From Cellulomonas uda (GTDB taxonomy: Bacteria > Actinomycetota > Actinomycetes > Actinomycetales > Cellulomonadaceae), in NCBI RefSeq assembly GCF_006538705.1, contig NZ_BJLP01000023.1:1-57999 (forward strand): 57,999 bases of DNA, read 5' to 3'. Within the stretch, counting starts at the first letter, position 1; the number at the start of each line of letters is the position of its first letter. Positions 17,398-27,898 of this stretch are shown piece by piece. The position numbers were made by a program, and so were the translations under genes. A model generated the notes under the pieces. The model saw only the letters and a program-made list of their open reading frames with translations. It was not told the origin of the DNA and ran no database searches.

Positions 17398-19802
17398 CGA
17401 CGACGCTCGAGCGGCCGCGCACCTCGCCCGCGGCGGCCCCCGCGCAGCGGTCCCGCGCCGCCGCGCGGCGCCGTCCGCGCCCGCTCGCGCACGGCGTCGT
17501 CGACGCCGTGGTCCTCGTCGGGGTGCTCGCACTGGTGCTCTGGCCGCTGGTCGAGGTGTTCGGTGGCGGTACGGCGGTGCCCGCCGTGGCCGGCGGCCTC
17601 CTGCTCGGGACGCTGCTCGCGCTCGCGGGCGCGTGGGCGCGCTGGTCGGGGCTGTCGGTGGTGGCGGTGGCGCTCGCGACGTACGCCCTGGTGGGCGGCG
17701 CGCTGGCAGTCCCGACGACGACCGTCGCCGGCGTGGTCCCGACGCCGCAGACCGTGCTGGCGCTCGCGCGCGGCGCGGTGACGTCCTGGTCGCAGGTCGT
17801 GACGTTGCAGCCGCCGCTCGGCTCGGGCGGCACGCTGCTCGTCGCGCCGCTGCTGCTCGCGTACGTGGGTGCGCTCGTCGCGGTCGCGACGGCGGTGCGC
17901 GTGCGCGGCCTGTGGTCCGCGGCCGCGGCGCTCGTGCCGGTCGCCGTGCTGGTCGTCGTGATCCTGCTCGGCACCCGGTTCCCGAGCGTGCCGCCGCTCC
18001 TCACGGGCCTCGTGCTCGCGGTGGTGCTCCCGGCGTGGGCGGCGTGGCGCACGGGTGCGCTGCGACCGCGGCGCGTCGTCGCGCTCGGTGCGCTCGCCGC
18101 GGTGGGCGTGGGCTCGGGCGTGCTGGCGTCGCCCGCGGTCGTCGACGACGAGCCGCGCTACGTGCTGCGCGACGAGATCGTCCCGCCGTTCGACCCGCGG
18201 GACTACGCGAGCCCGCTGTCGGGCTTCCGGCGGTACCTCAAGGACCTCGAGGACTCGACGCTGCTGACCGTCGAGGGCCTCGAGGCGGGCGACCGTGTGC
18301 GGCTCGCGACGATGGACCGGTACGACGGTGTCGTGTGGAACGTCGCGGGAGACGGGTCCGCGCAGAGCTCGGGCGAGTTCCGGCGGGTGGGCGACGTGCT
18401 CCCGACGAGCGTGCGCGGCGAGCGCCGGACCGTGCGCATCACGGTCGACGAGCTCGCGGGCGTGTGGCTGCCGACGGTCGGGCAGGCGACGTCGTTCCAC
18501 CTCGACCGCGGCCAGTCGTCGCAGCTGCGCTACAACGACGCGACGGGCGCGGCGGTCCTCACCGGCGGCCTGCGCCGGGGCACGACGTACGAGATCGACG
18601 CGGTGGTGCCGCCGGTCCCCGGCGAGGACGACCTCACGTCGTCGGCCGCCGCCGACGTCGCGCAGCCCGCGCTCGAGGGCGTGCCCGACGTCGTGGGCGT
18701 GACGGCGGCGGACGTGGCGCGCGAGGCGGGCCGCGCCGTCGAGATCGCCGACGCGCTCGCCGACTGGCTCATCGACGAGGGCTACTACAGCGACGGGCTC
18801 GAGGGGCAGGTCGACTCCCTGTCCGGGCACGGCGCGGACCGGATCGCGACGCTGCTGGGCGCCGACCAGATGATCGGCGACGGCGAGCAGTACGCGGCCG
18901 CGATGGCGCTCATGGCGCGCTCGATGGGCCTGCCGGCCCGGGTGGTGCTGGGCTTCGTGCCGTCCCGCGAGGACGTCGCGGAGGGCGAGCCGGTCACCGT
19001 GCGGGGCGCCGACGTCCAGGCGTGGGTGGAGATCGCGTTCACGGGCCACGGCTGGGTGCCGTTCGACGCGACGCCGCCCAAGGAGAAGACGCCCGACACG
19101 GACCCGACCGAGACCGAGGACGACCCGAACCCGCAGGTCGTCCAGCCGCCCCCGCCGCCGCCCGGCGCGGTGACGCCGCCTGACGACGACACGGAGCAGC
19201 CCGCACCCGAGCAGCCCGAGGATGACGACGACGCGTCGGCGCTGTGGCGCACGATCGCGGTCGTCGCCGTCGCGGTCGGCATCCCGGCGCTGCTGCTCGC
19301 CGCGCCCTTCCTCGTGGTCGGCGCGATCAAGGCGGCTCGTCGTCGCCGGCGGCGCCGACGTGGCGACACGGTGACGCGCGTGGCGGGCGGCTGGGACGAG
19401 GTGCTCGACCACGCCGTCGACCTGCGCCGCACCCCACCGGCCACCGGGACGCGGCTCGAGGCGGCCCGTGCGGTCGCCGCCGCGTTCACGCCCCCCGCCG
19501 ACGCCGCAGCGCGGCGGCACGCGGTCGCGCGTGAGCTCGGCGGGCGGGTCGCGACGCTCGCGCAGGGCGCCGACCGGGCGGTGTTCGGGCCGGGTGAGCC
19601 CGACGACGCGCTCGTCGGCCGCTACTGGTCGCAGGTCGACGAGGCGCTCGCGACGATGCGGGCGACGGTCGGGTGGCGCGGCCGGCTCCGGGCGCGGCTG
19701 TCGCTGCGCTCCGTGCGGGCGCGACGCCGTGCCCGCCGCGCACAGGACGGTGCCCCGGTCGCTCGGGGCGCCGCTCGCAGGTCCAGGAAGGAGTCCCGGT
19801 GA
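17394..19802 (+). CDS. TgpA-like membrane protein with degenerate transglutaminase domain
   Basis: The GTG at 17394 overlaps the DUF58 stop; the product has 802 residues. About six transmembrane helices fill residues 35-240. The extracytoplasmic part has a transglutaminase-like fold at about residues 440-565, then a Pro/Asp-rich linker, another transmembrane helix (about 620-645) and a basic cytoplasmic tail. The domain aligns with the family pattern around G-D-x-E-Q-Y-A...LPARVVLGF, but the catalytic Cys position is Gly497 (GGC) and the catalytic His position is Gln542 (CAG in DVQAWVEI). Only Asp558 (FDATPP) remains. It should therefore be catalytically dead as a Cys protease or transglutaminase and may serve as a binding scaffold. 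It corresponds in position to tgm of the bifidobacterial PFNA cluster. Confidence 0.92.
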   Translation: MTTTLERPRTSPAAAPAQRSRAAARRRPRPLAHGVVDAVVLVGVLALVLWPLVEVFGGGTAVPAVAGGLLLGTLLALAGAWARWSGLSVVAVALATYALVGGALAVPTTTVAGVVPTPQTVLALARGAVTSWSQVVTLQPPLGSGGTLLVAPLLLAYVGALVAVATAVRVRGLWSAAAALVPVAVLVVVILLGTRFPSVPPLLTGLVLAVVLPAWAAWRTGALRPRRVVALGALAAVGVGSGVLASPAVVDDEPRYVLRDEIVPPFDPRDYASPLSGFRRYLKDLEDSTLLTVEGLEAGDRVRLATMDRYDGVVWNVAGDGSAQSSGEFRRVGDVLPTSVRGERRTVRITVDELAGVWLPTVGQATSFHLDRGQSSQLRYNDATGAAVLTGGLRRGTTYEIDAVVPPVPGEDDLTSSAAADVAQPALEGVPDVVGVTAADVAREAGRAVEIADALADWLIDEGYYSDGLEGQVDSLSGHGADRIATLLGADQMIGDGEQYAAAMALMARSMGLPARVVLGFVPSREDVAEGEPVTVRGADVQAWVEIAFTGHGWVPFDATPPKEKTPDTDPTETEDDPNPQVVQPPPPPPGAVTPPDDDTEQPAPEQPEDDDDASALWRTIAVVAVAVGIPALLLAAPFLVVGAIKAARRRRRRRRGDTVTRVAGGWDEVLDHAVDLRRTPPATGTRLEAARAVAAAFTPPADAAARRHAVARELGGRVATLAQGADRAVFGPGEPDDALVGRYWSQVDEALATMRATVGWRGRLRARLSLRSVRARRRARRAQDGAPVARGAARRSRKESR

Positions 19803-21157
19803 TCCGACACTCGACGGCAGCCCCCGCTGCCGGTCTGGGCCGGCGCGCTGCCGCGGTGGTCGTCGACGCGTCGCTGACCCTCCTGGTGGGCGGCTGGGTG
19901 TGGGTGGTGGCGGGCGCGCGGTCCGTGGCGGCGGCGGCCGACGGTCGCACGTCCGCGCTCGGCGACACGGGGCTGCCCCCGTGGGTCACGCCCGCGTGCG
20001 CGGCCGCGGTGCTGGTGCTGACGGTCGCGCAGTGGGTGCTGCACGGGAGGTTCGGCTGGACGGTCGGGCGTCGCCTGGTAGGCGTGCGGACCGTCGACGA
20101 GCGCAGCCGCCGGCCGATCGGGATGTGGCGCGTGCTGCTGCGTGGCCTCGTGGTCGCGGCGGGCTCGCTCGTGGTGGGCGTCGGCCAGCTCGTCGTGCTG
20201 CTGTCGCCGCTGTTCGACTCCTCGGGCCGGCGCCAGGGGTGGCACGACCGTGCGGCGCACGCGATGGTGCTCGACGTGCGGGGCGGTCTCGGTGCGGCGG
20301 CCGCACCTCCGCCGCCCCCGCGACCCGACCTGCTGCGTGCCGGGACGACGACGTCGTTCCGCGCCCCGGCCGACGAGGTGGGGGTGGTGGGGCCGGTCCC
20401 CCCCGTGCCCGCCGTGCCCCCGGTGCCCCCGCCGCCCGGTCCCGGCGTCCCGCACGCCACGGGTGCCGTCCCTCGGCCGCTGGTCCTCGCGCCGCTCGCC
20501 CCGCACCGTGCGGGCCCCGACCTCGACACGCGCGCGCTGCCGCTCGTCCCGCCCCCGCCGGCGCCCGCGGCCGCCGAGGCGCCCGCCACGCCCTCGTGGG
20601 CTCGGCCGGCGCCCGCACCGGTCGGTGAGCAGCCCGCCGGTGAGCAGCCCGCCGGTGAGCACCCCGCCGATGAGCACCCCGCCGGTGAGCACCCCGCCGG
20701 TGCGGTGGCGGTCGAGGCGCCGGCCGGCGTGAGCGTGCCGCAGCCGTCGGACGACGACGAGCACGTGGAGTCGACGCGTCGCCGGACCCTCCCGCCGCCG
20801 CCTCCGCCCGCGCACGAGCGCGGGACGGTGACGGTCGCGGTGGTGGAGATCAGCGACGGCCAGCGGGTCGAGGTGCGGCGCACCGCGCTCGTCGGGCGCA
20901 ACCCGGCCGCCGCCGCGGACGGTGTGCAGCTCGTGCGGGTGGTCGACCCCGGCCGGTCGGTGTCCAAGACGCACCTGCAGATCGCGGTCGAGGAGTCGGG
21001 CGTGTGGGTCGCGGACCGCGGCTCGACCAACGGCACGGTCGTGACGCTCCCCGACGGCGCGCAGGTCATCTGCCCGGTGGACCAGCCCGTGCGGCTGCGC
21101 CTCGGGTCGGTCGTGATGTTCGGGGACTGCGCGATGCGGCTGGTCGCGACGTCCTGA
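19799..21157 (+). CDS. RDD-domain membrane protein with C-terminal FHA domain
   Basis: The GTG at 19799 overlaps the TgpA-like gene's stop and follows an AGGAAGGAG ribosome site. Of 452 residues, about 10-165 form an RDD transmembrane domain (start GLGRRAAAVVVDAS, then WTVGRRLVGVRTVD and GWHDRAAHAMVLD). Residues 165-335 are a Pro-rich linker that includes a pentapeptide repeat (GEQPA/GEHPA). Residues about 345-452 are an FHA domain with LVGRNP, SVSKTHLQI and GSTNGTVV. It would place a phosphothreonine-binding module on the cytoplasmic face of the membrane, next to the kinase substrates. It is the last gene of the overlapping run; the next gene has its own promoter. Confidence 0.93.
   Translation: MIRHSTAAPAAGLGRRAAAVVVDASLTLLVGGWVWVVAGARSVAAAADGRTSALGDTGLPPWVTPACAAAVLVLTVAQWVLHGRFGWTVGRRLVGVRTVDERSRRPIGMWRVLLRGLVVAAGSLVVGVGQLVVLLSPLFDSSGRRQGWHDRAAHAMVLDVRGGLGAAAAPPPPPRPDLLRAGTTTSFRAPADEVGVVGPVPPVPAVPPVPPPPGPGVPHATGAVPRPLVLAPLAPHRAGPDLDTRALPLVPPPPAPAAAEAPATPSWARPAPAPVGEQPAGEQPAGEHPADEHPAGEHPAGAVAVEAPAGVSVPQPSDDDEHVESTRRRTLPPPPPPAHERGTVTVAVVEISDGQRVEVRRTALVGRNPAAAADGVQLVRVVDPGRSVSKTHLQIAVEESGVWVADRGSTNGTVVTLPDGAQVICPVDQPVRLRLGSVVMFGDCAMRLVATS
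20624..20698 (+). repeat. 5 x 15-bp tandem repeat inside the RDD-FHA gene
   Basis: Five in-frame copies of GGTGAGCAGCCCGCC or a one- to two-base variant encode GEQPA/GEHPA/DEHPA pentapeptides in the linker. The near identity suggests recent expansion and variable copy number. Confidence 0.9.
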
Positions 21158-21244
21158 CGGGTCGCCCGCGGGTCGTCGTGCTCCCGGCAGGTGACGCGGG
21201 GGACCGGAATCGCCGTTCGGCGCCCGTGCGGCGCCCGGCCCCCC

Positions 21245-21250
21245 TACGCT
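21245..21250 (+). promoter_or_regulatory. -10 box of leaderless promoter (TACGCT)
   Basis: TACGCT matches the actinobacterial TANNNT -10 and lies exactly 6 nt before the ATG at 21257, so transcription should start at or next to that A. There is no ribosome-binding site. The -35 is weak. Confidence 0.65.
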
Positions 21251-21256
21251 GGCGGT

Positions 21257-22846
21257 ATGTCCAGCGGTCGTCGGGCTGCACAGCTGCAGCTTGTCGAGGT
21301 CGACGAGGAGACCGCCCCCACGGTCGCCCGTGGCAGCTCAGCGCCCGCCGACGGCTCCACCGCCGGCCCCGCGGGTCGCCCCCGGGCGGGTCGGGCTGAC
21401 GGTACCGACGCCCCCGGGCCGGTCTCGACTGCCGGCACAGCGGCCGGCACAGCGGCCGGCACTGCAGACGGCACGCCAGATGGCACGGCGGACACGGTCC
21501 CCGACGACGGCGGTCCGGGCGGCCGGCGCGGGCTCCTGCGCCGGCATGCGGTGCTCTGGTCGGTCGTCGCGCTCGTCGTCGTGGCGCTCGTGGCGGTGCT
21601 CGTCGCCGTCGACGCGGCGCGCCGGGACCGCGCCTACCAGCAGGCCGTGACGGTCCCCGGCCTGCTGACGCCCGTCGACGGCCCGGTGCACGTGCGCTGG
21701 CGCGCACCCGCCAAGCCCGGCCCCGGCACGGTGCTCGTCGCCGACGACACGGTCGTCGTCGTCACGCAGGACTCGCAGGGCCGTCACCTCACCGGCTACG
21801 AGGCGGGTTCCGGCGCGCAGCGCTGGACCGCGCGCGTCACCCCCGCGCAGGCGGGTGCGCAGGACGTCCCGGTGCAGTGCCCGAGCTGGCGCGAGGGGCG
21901 CGTCGACTCGCTCGTCGTGTGCGTCACGGGGCTGATCGAGCCCGTCTACGTGGACGGCGAGGAGGTGACCGCCGGGCTGCGGATCCTCGCGTTCGACGCC
22001 GTGACGGGCCAGGAGCTCGGCGCGTGGACGCGCCTCGGCACGCTCACCGGGTTCGGGCGGGTCGGTGATGACGTGGTCGTCGCGGTCACGGAGCCGGACG
22101 GGCAGACCGCGGTCGAGCGGCGGGACGGTCGCACGGGCGACGTGCGGTGGTCGTACCGGTCGCACGAGCGCCTCGCGAGCGCGCTCGCGATCGAGCGCAC
22201 GACGATGGAGCTCACCGACCGGGTCGCGGTGGTGCGCGGCGCGCAGATCGCGGTGCTGCGGCTCGCGGACGGGTCCGTCCTGCACGACGAGGGGCGCGGG
22301 CGCGCGCTGGCGCTCCTGCCGTACCGGGACGGCTACGCCGCGTGGACGCCGGCCGGCAGCGGTCGGCTCTACGACGGCGCCGGCGACGAGGGTCCGGCGA
22401 TCCCCGCCGTGCCCTCGCGCCTCGACATCGACGACGACTCGGCGCCCGACGTCGTGGTGGTGTCCACGGGGCTCGCGATCCGCGCGCTCGAGGCCGCGAC
22501 GGGTGAGGAGCTGTGGTCGCTGGGCCTGCGCGCCACGCCGCGTGCCGTGGTCGGCACGACGCTGCTCGCGTCCGACGGCGGTCGGTACGCGGCGTACGAC
22601 GTGCGCACGGGGGCCCCGCTGTGGTCCGACGCCTCGGACGCACCGGACTGGCCGCCATTGACCGACGGCTCGCTCGTGCTGACCGCGGCGCAGGACGACG
22701 GGGTCACGACGCTGACGGCGCGCGGTCTGCGCGACGGGGCGCAGCGCTGGCAGGTGGACCTGCCGCGCCAGGTGACGCAGCTCGCCGCGGTGGGCGGGCT
22801 GCTCGTCGGGCGGACGGCCGACGGCATCGTCGTGCTGGGGGCGTGA
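21257..22846 (+). CDS. membrane-anchored PQQ-like beta-propeller protein
   Basis: The ATG at 21257 gives 529 residues. A leaderless promoter supports it over the GTG at 21191, which would lie upstream of the -10 box. A cytoplasmic low-complexity N-terminus with a GTAA/GTAD repeat precedes one transmembrane helix (about residues 95-117). The outside part is a beta-propeller of PQQ/YncE-like blades, with motifs such as LTGYEAGSGAQRWTARV, ALEAATGEELWSLG and DVRTGAPLWSDA. The blade Trp and Gly pattern is clear, but there is no sign of PQQ binding or dehydrogenase activity, so it is best seen as a sensor or assembly protein. It lies directly after the kinase/FN3 cluster and may be its extracytoplasmic sensor; that link is inference. 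Confidence 0.88.
   Translation: MSSGRRAAQLQLVEVDEETAPTVARGSSAPADGSTAGPAGRPRAGRADGTDAPGPVSTAGTAAGTAAGTADGTPDGTADTVPDDGGPGGRRGLLRRHAVLWSVVALVVVALVAVLVAVDAARRDRAYQQAVTVPGLLTPVDGPVHVRWRAPAKPGPGTVLVADDTVVVVTQDSQGRHLTGYEAGSGAQRWTARVTPAQAGAQDVPVQCPSWREGRVDSLVVCVTGLIEPVYVDGEEVTAGLRILAFDAVTGQELGAWTRLGTLTGFGRVGDDVVVAVTEPDGQTAVERRDGRTGDVRWSYRSHERLASALAIERTTMELTDRVAVVRGAQIAVLRLADGSVLHDEGRGRALALLPYRDGYAAWTPAGSGRLYDGAGDEGPAIPAVPSRLDIDDDSAPDVVVVSTGLAIRALEAATGEELWSLGLRATPRAVVGTTLLASDGGRYAAYDVRTGAPLWSDASDAPDWPPLTDGSLVLTAAQDDGVTTLTARGLRDGAQRWQVDLPRQVTQLAAVGGLLVGRTADGIVVLGA
21434..21493 (+). repeat. 5 x 12-bp imperfect repeat inside the beta-propeller gene
   Basis: Units based on GGCACAGCGGCC encode GTAA, GTAA, GTAD, GTPD and GTAD in the cytoplasmic N-terminal tail. 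The first two are identical. Confidence 0.85.
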
Positions 22847-22862
22847 GCCGACCGGGGCGTGA

Positions 22863-22882
22863 GCGGGGTTTGCGGACCCCGC
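22863..22882 (+). terminator. short hairpin after the beta-propeller gene
   Basis: GCGGGGT / ACCCCGC form a 7-bp stem with a 6-nt loop just after the stop. The loop contains TTGCGG, which could also serve as the -35 of the leuA leader promoter. Confidence 0.4.
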
Positions 22883-22900
22883 CGGGCGGGGGAGTAAGGT
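22870..22900 (+). promoter_or_regulatory. probable promoter of the leuA leader
   Basis: TTGCGG (22870-22875) and TAAGGT (22895-22900) are separated by 19 nt. Seven nt separate the -10 from the GTG at 22908, which fits a leaderless leader-peptide mRNA. Confidence 0.5.
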
Positions 22901-22934
22901 GACCGACGTGCTGAGCACCACACGCGTGAGCCTC

Positions 22935-24836
<1,902 letters not shown>

Positions 24837-24902
24837 GCCCGCCGAGGGCCTTCTCCCCGCGCCGTCCGCCCGAGCGTGGGCGGCGTGGGGGAGGATGGCC
24901 CG

Positions 24903-25634
24903 GTGAGCCTCTACCGCGACGAGGCGATCGTGCTGCGCACCCACAAGCTGGGTGAGGCGGACCGGATCGTCACGCTCCTGACCCGCCAGCACGGCAAGGT
25001 GCGTGCGGTCGGCAAGGGCGTGCGCCGCACGACCTCACGGTTCGGCTCACGCCTCGAGCCGTTCATGCACGTCGACCTGCAGCTCTCGACGGGTCGCAAC
25101 CTCGACATCGTGACGCAGGCGGAGACGTTGGGCCCGTACGGCCGGCCGATCGCCGAGGACTACGCGCTGTACACGGTCGGCACCGTGATGCTCGAGACCG
25201 CCGAGCGGCTCGTGGAGGCCGAGCACGAGCCGGCGCTCCAGCAGTACTGGCTGCTCGTCGGCGCGGTCCGTGCGCTCGCGACGCGCGAGCACACGCCGGG
25301 ACTCGTGCTCGACTCCTACCTGCTGCGCGCGCTCGCGGTCGCGGGCTGGGCACCGAGCTTCGCGGACTGCGCGCGCTGCGGCGAGCCGGGCCCGCACCAC
25401 GCGTTCAACGTCCAGTCGGGCGGCGCGGTGTGCGCGCGGTGCCGGCCCCCGGGCTCGGCGTCGCCGGCTCCCGAGACGTTCGCGCTGCTCGCGGCGCTCA
25501 TCTCGGGCGACTGGGTGGTCGCCGACGCGAGCGCGGAACGACACCGAGGCGAGGCCGCGGGCCTCGTCGCGGCGTTCAGCCAGTTCCACCTCGAGCGGCG
25601 TCTGCGCTCGCTGCCGCACGTCGAGCGGGTGTAG
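24903..25634 (+). CDS. recO: DNA repair protein RecO
   Basis: The GTG at 24903 gives 243 residues starting [23 protein letters not shown], the standard RecO N-terminal OB fold. A C-terminal zinc motif is visible as CARCGEP...CARC at about residues 155-180. RecO loads RecA at gaps with RecR and anneals single strands. The upstream in-frame extension to 24876 has no RecO similarity. A GAGGAT hexamer 6 nt before the GTG may be a weak leaderless -10. The order leuA-recO-uppS is common in actinobacteria. Confidence 0.97.
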   Translation: MSLYRDEAIVLRTHKLGEADRIVTLLTRQHGKVRAVGKGVRRTTSRFGSRLEPFMHVDLQLSTGRNLDIVTQAETLGPYGRPIAEDYALYTVGTVMLETAERLVEAEHEPALQQYWLLVGAVRALATREHTPGLVLDSYLLRALAVAGWAPSFADCARCGEPGPHHAFNVQSGGAVCARCRPPGSASPAPETFALLAALISGDWVVADASAERHRGEAAGLVAAFSQFHLERRLRSLPHVERV

Positions 25635-25668
25635 CAGGCGTCCCGCACGCGGTCCCGCGGGCGGCACA

Positions 25669-26460
25669 ATGGCGGACGTGTCGACGAGCGTGCAGCCCCC
25701 GTTCCCGCACCCCTCGGGTGCGCGGCCCCCCGCCATCCCGCGTCAGTTCGTGCCGCGGCACGTCGCGGTCGTCATGGACGGCAACGGCCGCTGGGCGAAC
25801 GCCCGCGGGCTGAGCCGCATCGAGGGGCACAAGGCGGGCGAGGCGTCGCTGCTCGACGTGGTGGCGGGAGCGATCGAGATCGGCGTCGAGTACGTCTCGG
25901 CGTACGCGTTCTCCACGGAGAACTGGAACCGCTCGCCCGAGGAGGTGCGCTTCCTCATGGGCTTCAACCGCGACGTGATCCGGCGGCGGCGCGACGAGAT
26001 GGCGTCATGGGGCGTGCGCGTGCGGTGGGCCGGCCGGCGGCCGCGGCTGTGGCGTTCGGTGATCTCCGAGCTCGAGGAGGCGGAGCGACGCACGAAGGAC
26101 AACACGGTCTGCACGCTGACGATGTGCGTCAACTACGGGGGGCGCGCCGAGATCGCCGACGCGGCCGCGGCGCTCGCGCGCGACGTGCAGGCGGGCCGGG
26201 TGAACCCGGACCGCGTGAACGAGAAGATGTTCGCCCGCTACCTCGACGAGCCCGACCTGCCGGACGTCGACCTCTTCGTGCGCTCGTCGGGCGAGCAGCG
26301 CACGTCGAACTTCCTCATCTGGCAGGCCGCGTACGCCGAGATGGTGTTCCTCGACGAGCCGTGGCCCGAGGTCGACCGCCGACACCTGTGGCGCGCGATC
26401 GAGGAGTACGCGCGCCGGGACCGCCGGTACGGGGGAGCGGTCGACCAGCCGAAGGTCTGA
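25669..26460 (+). CDS. uppS: isoprenyl transferase (undecaprenyl diphosphate synthase family)
   Basis: The protein of 263 residues has the UppS signature [17 protein letters not shown] with the catalytic Asp, the segment [12 protein letters not shown] and the C-terminal [19 protein letters not shown] plus EPWPEV. It makes the polyprenyl diphosphate lipid carrier for cell wall synthesis from FPP/IPP. The ATG at 25669 has no ribosome site. A GTG at 25678, three codons on, lies 7 nt after CACAAT and could be a leaderless start. Both give the same enzyme domain. Confidence 0.96.
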   Translation: MADVSTSVQPPFPHPSGARPPAIPRQFVPRHVAVVMDGNGRWANARGLSRIEGHKAGEASLLDVVAGAIEIGVEYVSAYAFSTENWNRSPEEVRFLMGFNRDVIRRRRDEMASWGVRVRWAGRRPRLWRSVISELEEAERRTKDNTVCTLTMCVNYGGRAEIADAAAALARDVQAGRVNPDRVNEKMFARYLDEPDLPDVDLFVRSSGEQRTSNFLIWQAAYAEMVFLDEPWPEVDRRHLWRAIEEYARRDRRYGGAVDQPKV

Positions 26461-26573
26461 CCGGGCGTATCCGCCGAGAGGATGACAACGTCTTGCGGCA
26501 GGACCGCCGAGGGTCGCACGCGAGCCCGGTACGACGAGACCCGTGAGGGACGTCCGACGCGCGCGTCCGGCGC

Positions 26574-26579
26574 CAGGCT
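26574..26579 (+). promoter_or_regulatory. weak leaderless -10 (CAGGCT)
   Basis: CAGGCT lies exactly 6 nt before the ATG of the ABC ATPase gene and no ribosome site is present. It is a poorer match to TANNNT than the other leaderless boxes. Confidence 0.4.
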
Positions 26580-26585
26580 GGGCGC

Positions 26586-27293
26586 ATGACCTCGACCGCC
26601 GCGCACCCGCTCCTCGAGATCACGACGCCCGGGCAGCCGCGTCTGGTCGCCCGTGGCCTCGTGAAGCGCCACGGCGCGACGACCGCGCTCGCGGGCGTCG
26701 ACCTGGAGATCGGTGAGGAGGAGTCGCTCGCGCTCACGGGGCCGTCGGGCTCGGGCAAGTCGACGCTGCTGCACGTGCTCGCGGGCATCGTGACGCCCGA
26801 CGAGGGCACGGTGGCGCTGCGCGGCCGACGTGTGGAGGGCATGTCGGAGCGCGAGCGTGCGCTGCTGCGGCGTGGGCGGTTCGGGTTCGTGTTCCAGCAC
26901 GGGCAGCTGCTGTCCGAGCTGTCGGCGCTCGAGAACGTCGCGCTCGCGGCGATGCTCGACGGGGAGCCACGCGCCTATGCGGAGGGGCTGGCGGCGCAGT
27001 GGCTCGCGCGTCTCGGCCTGGCCGGCGACCAAGGTCGCCGGCCGGGCGAGATGTCCGGCGGCCAGGTGCAGCGCGTCGCGGTCGCGCGAGCGCTCGTGAC
27101 GCGCCCGGACGTCGTCTTCGCGGACGAGCCGGCGGGCCTGCTCGACGAGGCGACGAGCCGCGAGGTCCTGCGCGTCCTGGTCGACTCGACGCGTGCGATC
27201 GGCGCGTCGCTCGTCGTCGTCACGCGCGACCCGCTGGTCGCCGGGTGGTGCGACCGCCGGGTCGAGCTGCGCGACGGGCGGCTCGACCCGTGA
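26586..27293 (+). CDS. ABC transporter ATP-binding protein with altered H-loop
   Basis: The 235-residue protein is of the MacB/LolD type. Visible motifs are Walker A GPSGSGKSTL, Q-loop FVFQHGQLL, signature MSGGQVQRVAVARAL and Walker B VVFADEP. Two positions are unusual. The H-loop reads VTRDP where the family has VTHD (CGC instead of a His codon), and the D-loop reads AGLLDEAT. Loss of the H-loop His normally cripples ATP hydrolysis. The stop overlaps the GTG of the permease gene, so the two form a transporter module whose substrate is unknown. Confidence 0.9.
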   Translation: MTSTAAHPLLEITTPGQPRLVARGLVKRHGATTALAGVDLEIGEEESLALTGPSGSGKSTLLHVLAGIVTPDEGTVALRGRRVEGMSERERALLRRGRFGFVFQHGQLLSELSALENVALAAMLDGEPRAYAEGLAAQWLARLGLAGDQGRRPGEMSGGQVQRVAVARALVTRPDVVFADEPAGLLDEATSREVLRVLVDSTRAIGASLVVVTRDPLVAGWCDRRVELRDGRLDP

Positions 27294-27898
27294 ACCCCGT
27301 CCTGGCGCTCGGGCCGCGGCTGCGCCGCGCCGAGGGGCGCGACGGCCGGGTGCGGACGGGCGTCGCGGTGGCCGCGTCCGCGCTGACGACCGTCCTCACG
27401 ACGAGCGTGCTCGCCGTGACCCTCGCGTTCGCGCAGCGCGCCGCGCACCCGGCCGCGGCGTCGGGGCTCGACCACCCGCAGGTGCGGCTCGCGTCCGCCG
27501 CGACCGTGCTGCTCGCCGTCGCGCTCGTGGTGCTCGGCGCCGCCACGGCCCGGCTGGGTGCCGGCCGCCGCGACGAGCGGCTCACCACGCTGCGTCTGCT
27601 GGGCGCGACGCCGCACGAGGTGCTCGGGCTCACCGCGGTGGAGTCGGCGTCGCACGGGCTGGTGGGTGCGGTGCTCGGGTCGCTGCTGTACGGCGCGCTG
27701 CTGCCCGTGTGGGCCGCCGTGGCGCCACCGGGCGCGTTCACGGTCGCGGAGCTGTGGGTCGGCCCGTCGTCGCTGGCGCTCGTGGGTGCGGGCGTGGTGC
27801 TGCTCGCGGCGGTGAGCGGCGTGGTGACCGTGCGTCGCACGCTCGTCGGGCCGCCGGTCAGGCGCGTCGCGCTCGCAGCACCGCGTCGTGCACCGTGA
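27290..27898 (+). CDS. short FtsX-like ABC permease (half-size)
   Basis: From the GTG at 27290 the product has only 202 residues and about four transmembrane helices (near 25-45, 68-88, 115-140 and 160-182). The motif LRLLGATPHEVLGLTAVESASHG is the conserved FtsX-permease loop. Typical actinobacterial partners of such ATPases have about 400-800 residues with a large extracellular domain or two FtsX modules; here only one module is present. The 3' end runs 41 bp into the convergent oxidoreductase gene. It may be a genuine half-permease that dimerises, or the remnant of a longer gene cut at its 3' end. Confidence 0.75.
   Translation: MNPVLALGPRLRRAEGRDGRVRTGVAVAASALTTVLTTSVLAVTLAFAQRAAHPAAASGLDHPQVRLASAATVLLAVALVVLGAATARLGAGRRDERLTTLRLLGATPHEVLGLTAVESASHGLVGAVLGSLLYGALLPVWAAVAPPGAFTVAELWVGPSSLALVGAGVVLLAAVSGVVTVRRTLVGPPVRRVALAAPRRAP

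Noticed and set aside
20624..20698. Short regular repeats as a CRISPR array
   Set aside because: The units are adjacent 15-bp copies without spacers, in frame in a coding linker. No CRISPR array or cas gene is present in the window.
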